A stretch of DNA of 10,313 bases from Candidatus Thalassarchaeaceae archaeon (lineage in GTDB: Archaea; Thermoplasmatota; Poseidoniia; Poseidoniales; Thalassarchaeaceae), in NCBI GenBank assembly GCA_030747885.1, contig JASLJW010000186.1:1-10313 (forward strand), given 5' to 3'. Each line of letters starts with the position of its first letter. Position 1 is the stretch's first letter. The notes below the pieces were generated by a model that made no database searches, was not told where the DNA came from, and saw only the letters and a list, made by a program, of their open reading frames with translations. Made by a program: the position numbers and the translations under genes. Shown piece by piece: positions 6,110 through 10,313 of this stretch.

Positions 6110-6574
6110 TCATGCCCATGAAAGATGTGAATCAACGTACTTATCAACTGCATATCTGCCCCAAAAGAGGTAGTAGATTCCTAGTGTAATTACTGATAAA
6201 AGTAAGATCTTTATCCAAATTCCGAACAGCCCGCTTGCAGATCCATTGTACCTAACTGATCTCCCATCAATGCTCAAATTTCTAGTCCATTTATTGATAA
6301 CCATAGTTTCAGCCCAAGGTTTCCCAATTCCTAATGTTAGAATTGTAAGCAATAATGCACCAATCTTTGTGAAGAATAGTCCTTTATCTGCCATTTTTAT
6401 TTTCCAAATTGGTTGAACTGAATGTGTCACTGGAGTCACAGGTGCCGATTGTATAGGGGCTTGATATCCCATTTGTTGGTTGTATGCTGCTTGCATCTGT
6501 TGATTTTGGGAGACTGGCATTTGCTGCTGTGGAGGAGATTGAACCATCGAGTTTGCAGGAGGCATGGTTTGCAT
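6110..6574 (-). CDS. DUF898 (YjgN)-like membrane protein with a Gln/Met/Pro-rich N-terminus
   Basis: 154 residues. Residues 1-56 are low complexity, rich in Gln, Pro and Met (QQQMP, QNQQMQ, YNQQMGYQ). The rest contains two similar halves: about 67-96 (FFTKIGALLLTILTLGIGKPW, then a polar strand) and about 116-146 (LFGIWIKILLLSVITLGIYYLFW, then RYAVDKY). The repeated LLLxxITLGIxxxxWxR pattern and the linking DGRSVRYNGSASGLFG are typical of DUF898/YjgN-type bacterial membrane proteins, here reduced to one repeat pair. Function is unknown in the family. Two membrane helices are predicted by eye, with the Gln-rich tail probably cytoplasmic. A TATA-like box lies 23-33 bases upstream of the start, which points to its own leaderless promoter in the short gap after the HEAT gene. 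Confidence 0.8.
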   Translation of the reverse strand: MQTMPPANSMVQSPPQQQMPVSQNQQMQAAYNQQMGYQAPIQSAPVTPVTHSVQPIWKIKMADKGLFFTKIGALLLTILTLGIGKPWAETMVINKWTRNLSIDGRSVRYNGSASGLFGIWIKILLLSVITLGIYYLFWGRYAVDKYVDSHLSWA

Positions 6575-6596
6575 GTAATGAAGTATTTTTCATAGT

Positions 6597-6607
6597 TAAT
6601 AAAATAT
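6597..6607 (-). promoter_or_regulatory. TATA-like box for the DUF898-like gene
   Basis: The minus strand reads ATATTTTATTA, 23-33 bases before the ATG at 6574. It lies just downstream of the HEAT-repeat stop, an AT-rich gap of 36 bases, and fits a leaderless archaeal promoter. Confidence 0.55.
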
Positions 6608-6610
6608 GAT

Positions 6611-7783
6611 TTATTCTTCCGATTCCTTCCTTTTTTCTCCGGCCTTTAATTTAGGAGTAGTCGGGGGTTCCTCTTCTTCGATTTTCGGCAAAGGAGCAAG
6701 GAATCTGTTCTTCTCGTCTTCCGTTCCTTCCATCGAAATGTCCACTGACATGGTATTCAATCGTTGTAAAATCATTTCATCGGTTTCATTTGAAATAAGT
6801 TCTAATGCGGTTTGTCGTAGATCATTTCCACTCATGATAATTGGCAACATCTTGACGCATGAAAGTCTGATTCTTGGGTCATTATGTTTAGCCCCATCTA
6901 GAATTAGTGTCCTCGTTCTCGAATCATCCTTTTCCATCTTTGCGAGTGCCTTTAATGAGTTATTTCTAACTTCATCATCTTGATCAAAAAGGGTTTCTTC
7001 AATCATGATTTGAGCAATTCTAGGTGCAGACTCTGCAAGTCCTGGTAATGTACGACTGGCAATTCTTCTGACTTCTGAATCCTCATCATCTAAAGACCAC
7101 CCTATCAAGTCCCATCCAGCACCTCCAGCTTTCTGCGCAATCGATCGCAATACTCGTGCACCTCTACGCCTAAGATCCACATCATCTTCACGGATTAATT
7201 CATCTAGATGGAGGACACCTACTTCCGGCCATTGTCGTGCGGCTTGGTTGAGTGCATTGAAAGCATCATTTCGAATCTTTGATTTTTCTGACCGTAGCAA
7301 TCGACGTATTGTTTCTTCTAGAGCGGAGGGGAAAATGGGGGCAGACGTTACGAGTACCTCTCTTGCCTTCTTTTGAACTGATGGTTCGGGATCGTCTACC
7401 ATCACATCCAGCATTTCCATCATTTCGTCAGAATCGCGTAACGAGCCTACAAGAAATACATCAAGCGAAGCAAGCCTTTCTTGAGTTGAGCGTGAGCAAA
7501 GCCCGTCAATGATTGTTTTATGGATGAAATCATCTTCTGTTCTAGGTAGGGCAGTAATGGCTCTAATCGCATCAAGTCGGTCTAGAAGTACACGTTTGTC
7601 CATCCATCTAACTTCAATAGATGAAACTCTCTTCTCTAGCAGATCTCTGATTTGGTCAGGGAGTAATGAATTCCAAGGCCCTTGAGGGGCACGGAATGCG
7701 GCTTTAATCATCGAACTACGTTTTTTTCCGAGACTAATTCGCTGTCCCGTGCGGGGGTCTCTGGCTATGTAGTCCCTCGACAT
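6611..7783 (-). CDS. HEAT-repeat protein
   Basis: 390 residues, soluble. At least six HEAT-like helical repeats show the recurring D-x-x-V-R/K-x-x-A-x-x-x-L pattern: about 130-144 (DPEPSVQKKAREVL), 165-178 (KSKIRNDAFNAL), 199-212 (DVDLRRRGARVL), 232-246 (DSEVRRIASRTL), 267-280 (DDEVRNNSLKAL) and 300-313 (DPRIRLSCVKML). A basic N-terminus (RDPRTGQRISLGKKR) precedes the repeats, and the last 25 residues are a charged Glu/Lys/Pro tail. Such repeats form a curved solenoid that binds proteins or nucleic acids. No enzymatic motif such as a phycobilin-lyase signature is seen, and the partner is unknown. The start at 7783 has no Shine-Dalgarno site but a TATA-like box 25-36 bases upstream, so the transcript is probably leaderless. 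Confidence 0.85.
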   Translation of the reverse strand: MSRDYIARDPRTGQRISLGKKRSSMIKAAFRAPQGPWNSLLPDQIRDLLEKRVSSIEVRWMDKRVLLDRLDAIRAITALPRTEDDFIHKTIIDGLCSRSTQERLASLDVFLVGSLRDSDEMMEMLDVMVDDPEPSVQKKAREVLVTSAPIFPSALEETIRRLLRSEKSKIRNDAFNALNQAARQWPEVGVLHLDELIREDDVDLRRRGARVLRSIAQKAGGAGWDLIGWSLDDEDSEVRRIASRTLPGLAESAPRIAQIMIEETLFDQDDEVRNNSLKALAKMEKDDSRTRTLILDGAKHNDPRIRLSCVKMLPIIMSGNDLRQTALELISNETDEMILQRLNTMSVDISMEGTEDEKNRFLAPLPKIEEEEPPTTPKLKAGEKRKESEE

Positions 7784-7807
7784 TGGGGGTTGTGACGCGT
7801 CGACGGG

Positions 7808-7819
7808 ATATGAATAAAG
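7808..7819 (-). promoter_or_regulatory. TATA-like box for the HEAT-repeat gene
   Basis: The minus strand reads CTTTATTCATAT, 25-36 bases before the ATG at 7783 and just downstream of the propeller gene's stop. The spacing suits a leaderless transcript. Confidence 0.5.
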
Positions 7820-7823
7820 CCCC

Positions 7824-8942
7824 TTACAAATTATTAATTACGTGTAGATTGCCAGTTACATAGTTTGAAAAATACAAATCACCATTAGGATGAAATCCAA
7901 TAGCAAGGGCTCCAAATACATCATTGACAATGACTGTATTTTCAGTTCTCCATCCTTGGGAACTTTCGGGATCTTCAATCAAATCTACTCTGATAATTTC
8001 TCCACCTGTTGGAGTGATTGAATTCCATGATCCAAATACAGAAACGAAGATTGAATGATTTCCTCCAGGTAGAGTTGAGTTTTCATGTCTCAGGGCTATT
8101 GAGTTTGCAGAACTATGGGGGTCAAATGTGCCAATTGGTCCTATTGTACCATTTGGAATAGGTGAATCAGGGCTATCGTGTGGCCACCCATAATCTTGAC
8201 CTATGTCTAAAAGATTCAATTCTTCATACGGGTAATCATCGCCATCCCAATCTCTTCCATTATCTGTGAAAACATAACCAACATCTGGAACCCATGTTCC
8301 ATCAAATGAATTTCTCACACCTGATGCAATTACACTGTGGTTACCATTTTCAGGATTAACCAATAATAAAGCTGCATTTCTGTAATCATTTTCTTCACAA
8401 ACATTGCATGTACTTCCTGAATGCCAAATTAACATCCCGTCTGGTCCTTCATGAATGGAGTTTGTTTGATGATTTCCTGATGGAATCCCCTCTACCAGAA
8501 TTGTTGTGTTTACAATTTCCCAATCACTCGTCTTATTTCCAATAATTTCACTACGAGTTAATTTCCCACTTTCTGAGATGAACAGAATATTTCCATCTAT
8601 ATGGATGCCGTGAGGATTGTTTAATTCGTCTTTCAATATTCGGTTTTCTACTAACTTGTTTGCCTCTATTTTATACATTACAAGAGCACCTAAACCCACA
8701 TCACATACGATTATGTATTCACTATCTACCCATTGCATGCAGGTTGTTTGGCCTATTTCCCCATCGATTTTTTCGACCATGTATCCCTCTGTGGGTATTG
8801 GATCCACTCTTACGAAATAGGGCCCAATAATGGAGTACGCAAGTAAACTGATGATGACCAATATTATTGCGGAAAAAACAACGAATCTCTGCTTCCGAGT
8901 AATTTTTGTTTTATTCTTCACGTCGTCCACTGACTCACTCAT
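7824..8942 (-). CDS. Membrane-anchored glucose/sorbosone dehydrogenase-type beta-propeller (PQQ-dependent sugar dehydrogenase family)
   Basis: 372 residues. The N-terminus is charged, followed by one hydrophobic helix at about 20-42 (an uncleaved anchor with positive residues before it), so the propeller sits outside the cell. Family signatures run in order: NPHGIHID (109-116), GNHQTNSIHEGPDG (156-169) with the His equivalent to the catalytic His of soluble glucose dehydrogenase (His158), SGVRNSFDGTW (207-217), FTDNGRDWDGDD (225-236), EELNLLDIGQDYGWP (240-254), and the final GFHPNGDLYFSNY (349-361). The family oxidises sugars or aldoses with PQQ, but many members have no known substrate. Six N-x-S/T sequons (near 136, 145, 201, 264, 288, 295) fit a glycosylated surface protein. 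A C-x-x-C (179-182) and two further cysteines (68, 80) could form disulfides; there is no haem motif. PQQ binding is inferred, not shown. Confidence 0.82.
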   Translation of the reverse strand: MSESVDDVKNKTKITRKQRFVVFSAIILVIISLLAYSIIGPYFVRVDPIPTEGYMVEKIDGEIGQTTCMQWVDSEYIIVCDVGLGALVMYKIEANKLVENRILKDELNNPHGIHIDGNILFISESGKLTRSEIIGNKTSDWEIVNTTILVEGIPSGNHQTNSIHEGPDGMLIWHSGSTCNVCEENDYRNAALLLVNPENGNHSVIASGVRNSFDGTWVPDVGYVFTDNGRDWDGDDYPYEELNLLDIGQDYGWPHDSPDSPIPNGTIGPIGTFDPHSSANSIALRHENSTLPGGNHSIFVSVFGSWNSITPTGGEIIRVDLIEDPESSQGWRTENTVIVNDVFGALAIGFHPNGDLYFSNYVTGNLHVINNL

Positions 8943-8995
8943 ACCTCTCGTTGAGAGGGGGGCAATTGAAGTTCTGTCGATGTTTAGTCTAGGTT
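8943..8995. promoter_or_regulatory. 53-bp divergent promoter region with a small palindrome
   Basis: Lies between the propeller gene (minus, from 8942) and the DUF2240-like gene (plus, from 8996). It holds an inverted repeat at 8944-8958 (CCTCTC-GTT-GAGAGG) right before the propeller start and a weak AT patch CAATTGAA at 8963-8970. That patch is 26-33 bases before the plus start and 21-28 bases before the minus start, so it might serve as a shared weak TATA element. Confidence 0.4.
8944..8958. repeat. Short inverted repeat / possible leader hairpin
   Basis: Six-base arms CCTCTC and GAGAGG around a 3-base loop, one base from the propeller start codon and next to a G run (C run on the coding strand). 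It could be an operator or a hairpin in the mRNA leader. Chance occurrence is possible. Confidence 0.4.
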
Positions 8996-9580
8996 ATGTC
9001 GGAACAAGTGGAGGAAGAGATTCGTCGATTGCTTTCGATTTCCTTCCATGAACTTCCTAGTACGGGAGTTACTCCTGAGATGCTGACTAGAGTTTGGAGC
9101 CTTGATTTCCAGTGGGCAGACTCTAACGATGCTCTAAGATTACTAGAATCATTAGTTAGAACTGGTTGGCTATGTTTGGAAGGCGATGTAGTTCTTCCAG
9201 TCGAAGAATTCACCGAGATTTCTGTTCCAATAGGTTGGACTCCAATCCTTCGTAGAATGATTGATGGTATCGATTATGTTTCTTCTGAGAAAATGGTGAA
9301 AATTCCAAAACCTGAATCTAATGATTCTGAATCTAAGGAAATCATGTCTAATTTAGTATCAGAAATTGAGGTCAATGATGATGAAAATCGCTCTGTTGAT
9401 CCCATGCTTGAAAAGATACAGAAAATCCGATCGCATATTTCTAATGCTTCAGGATTGGAAGTGAGAGAGATTCAGCGTAGAGCTCAAAGGAAGAGACGTT
9501 CGTGTATGCCCATGACTCTATGGATGGCGTTATTGTTGGTGGGTCGAGAGCAGCGAATAGATATCTCATCATTCCTGTAG
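8996..9580 (+). CDS. DUF2240-like archaeal protein
   Basis: 194 residues, soluble. The N-terminal half has the look of a helical, winged-helix-like domain: EEEIRRLLSISF, TPEMLTRVWSL, DALRLLESLVRTGWLCLEGDVVLP. A strand EISVPIGWTP follows, then an acidic variable linker (about 105-135), then the C-terminal part HISNASGLEVREIQRRAQRK and WMALLLVGREQRIDISSFL. This order, and especially the closing A-LL-V-RE---D-S-FL pattern, matches my recollection of DUF2240, an uncharacterised family of archaea. The role is unknown; nucleic-acid binding is a guess from the helix pattern. It reads divergently from the propeller gene, and its last 12 bases overlap the end of the convergent transporter gene. No Shine-Dalgarno site is visible, so the transcript may be leaderless. 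Confidence 0.75.
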   Translation: MSEQVEEEIRRLLSISFHELPSTGVTPEMLTRVWSLDFQWADSNDALRLLESLVRTGWLCLEGDVVLPVEEFTEISVPIGWTPILRRMIDGIDYVSSEKMVKIPKPESNDSESKEIMSNLVSEIEVNDDENRSVDPMLEKIQKIRSHISNASGLEVREIQRRAQRKRRSCMPMTLWMALLLVGREQRIDISSFL

Positions 9581-10313
9581 AGTGTCTCCTTCAATCTTAG
9601 ATTGTGCCTGATATACCAACAAAAGAGGTAGAAGTCCAAGTGCCATGGTAAGTGAGAAAATCACCGTCATAGCTGTGACTATTCCAAAGTCTCGAACCAC
9701 TGGCATCGGTGAAAACCAGAGGACTAAAAATCCAATTGCAGTAGTCATTGCACTCAGGCATAATGCTGCTCCAGTTGTTGAATTTGTTCTTCTAAGGGCC
9801 TCCCATGGTGCCACATCCTTTTCGATGAGTGACTCATATTTTCTCCACATATGTATGGTATAGTCGATACCTAACCCTATTGTTAGTGCAGTAACCATGA
9901 CGGTAAGTACATTCCAATGGATTCCTAAGACTGCCATCGAACCTACTACCCAAACAGCTGCAAGAGTAACTGGCACGATGACGATGAAAGAGGGGGCAAT
10001 TCTTCTAGTCAATAATAGTAAAACAAGGAACGAAACACAGAGACTGATAATGGTGGAACTAATTTGAGAGGTACTCAATGAGTCTAGTACATATTCCAGT
10101 TTAACAAGGTAACCTGTTAGAATAATTTGAGCATCAATATTGTTCTTGATATCGTCTCTATCGACAACATTCGTCATATCTCGTATTATTTCTCTACTTT
10201 GTGTACTTGACTCTGCTTCAACATCTATCCTAATTTTTGAGGCAGCAATCTCATTACTTTCACTGAAAACAATTGATCTTCCAACACGTTCTTCGTAACT
10301 AAGTCCGCGGAAT
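9569..10313 (-). CDS. RND/MMPL-superfamily transporter, C-terminal part (5' end off-window)
   Basis: The frame stays open to the window edge, giving the last 247 residues of a larger protein (full RND/MMPL proteins are about 700-1000 residues). The visible part starts in an extracytoplasmic domain (about 1-80), then five membrane helices: about 84-102, 106-130, 134-152 continuing into the G-x-G-x-DY motif (GLGIDYTIH, about 146-154), 180-202 (TGAALCLSAMTTAIGFLVLW) and 207-234 (RDFGIVTAMTVIFSLTMAL). The Asp in GIDY within the fourth membrane helix of RND half-repeats is the usual proton-relay residue. A short charged tail ends the protein. The helix layout fits the HAE3/MMPL-type exporters common in euryarchaea, which move lipids or hydrophobic compounds. 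The substrate cannot be told from this part. Its stop codon overlaps the DUF2240-like gene by 12 bases. Confidence 0.9.
   Translation of the reverse strand, partial: FRGLSYEERVGRSIVFSESNEIAASKIRIDVEAESSTQSREIIRDMTNVVDRDDIKNNIDAQIILTGYLVKLEYVLDSLSTSQISSTIISLCVSFLVLLLLTRRIAPSFIVIVPVTLAAVWVVGSMAVLGIHWNVLTVMVTALTIGLGIDYTIHMWRKYESLIEKDVAPWEALRRTNSTTGAALCLSAMTTAIGFLVLWFSPMPVVRDFGIVTAMTVIFSLTMALGLLPLLLVYQAQSKIEGDTLQE

Noticed and set aside
5941..6189. Plus-strand 82-codon open frame
   Set aside because: It overlaps both the 81-residue gene and the end of the DUF898-like gene on the opposite strand and shows no domain pattern.
6384..6593. Minus-strand 69-codon frame overlapping the DUF898-like gene
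   Set aside because: It is a shifted-frame shadow of the low-complexity N-terminal coding region and ends inside the gene.
7784..7807. Short palindromic words (ACGCGT, GTCGAC) before the HEAT gene
   Set aside because: Six-base palindromes side by side are expected by chance in a GC-richer patch, and no extended symmetry was found.
1..10313. CRISPR array, insertion sequence, toxin-antitoxin or phage module
   Set aside because: No direct-repeat array, terminal inverted repeats, transposase, integrase or paired toxin-like small genes were found on either strand.

Overview
The window looks like a compact stretch of an archaeal chromosome. My best guess is a planktonic Thermoplasmatota/Poseidoniales-type (marine group II or III) euryarchaeon. 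Archaeal markers are the C-terminal half of the beta-CASP transcription-termination nuclease FttA/aCPSF1, a DUF2240-type protein, an archaeosortase-like membrane protease and a euryarchaeal-style RND/MMPL transporter. TATA-like boxes sit about 25-35 bases before several start codons, as expected for leaderless archaeal transcripts. Several genes are of bacterial style: GTP cyclohydrolase II, a TusA domain, a DEAD-box helicase with a DbpA-type RNA-binding tail, a DUF898-like membrane protein and a PQQ-type propeller. This mix is common in marine planktonic euryarchaea. The lineage is inferred from gene content only.

Layout, left to right. fttA (+, 5' end off-window) abuts a small two-helix membrane protein on the minus strand. 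A 138-bp divergent region separates that gene from a pyruvoyl-arginine-decarboxylase-like gene (+), followed by a zinc-ribbon/winged-helix protein (+) and a tRNA-Pro(UGG) with encoded CCA. Next come a TusA-RibA fusion (-) and, diverging from it, an archaeosortase (+). The archaeosortase abuts a minus-strand pair: a DEAD-box helicase and the small 81-residue protein encoded upstream of it. Further minus-strand genes are a DUF898-like protein, a HEAT-repeat protein and a membrane-anchored glucose/sorbosone-dehydrogenase-type propeller. A DUF2240-like gene (+) diverges from the propeller gene and overlaps the tail of an RND/MMPL transporter (-), whose 5' end is off-window.

Coding density is very high and no gene-free stretch exceeds 300 bases. 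The genes are mostly unrelated housekeeping or cell-surface functions rather than one pathway. The items most worth a second look are an arginine decarboxylase homologue that has lost the Ser-Ser self-cleavage site and an expected catalytic Glu (a probable pseudoenzyme), and the TusA-GTP cyclohydrolase II fusion. I see no CRISPR array, insertion sequence, phage module or defence island.
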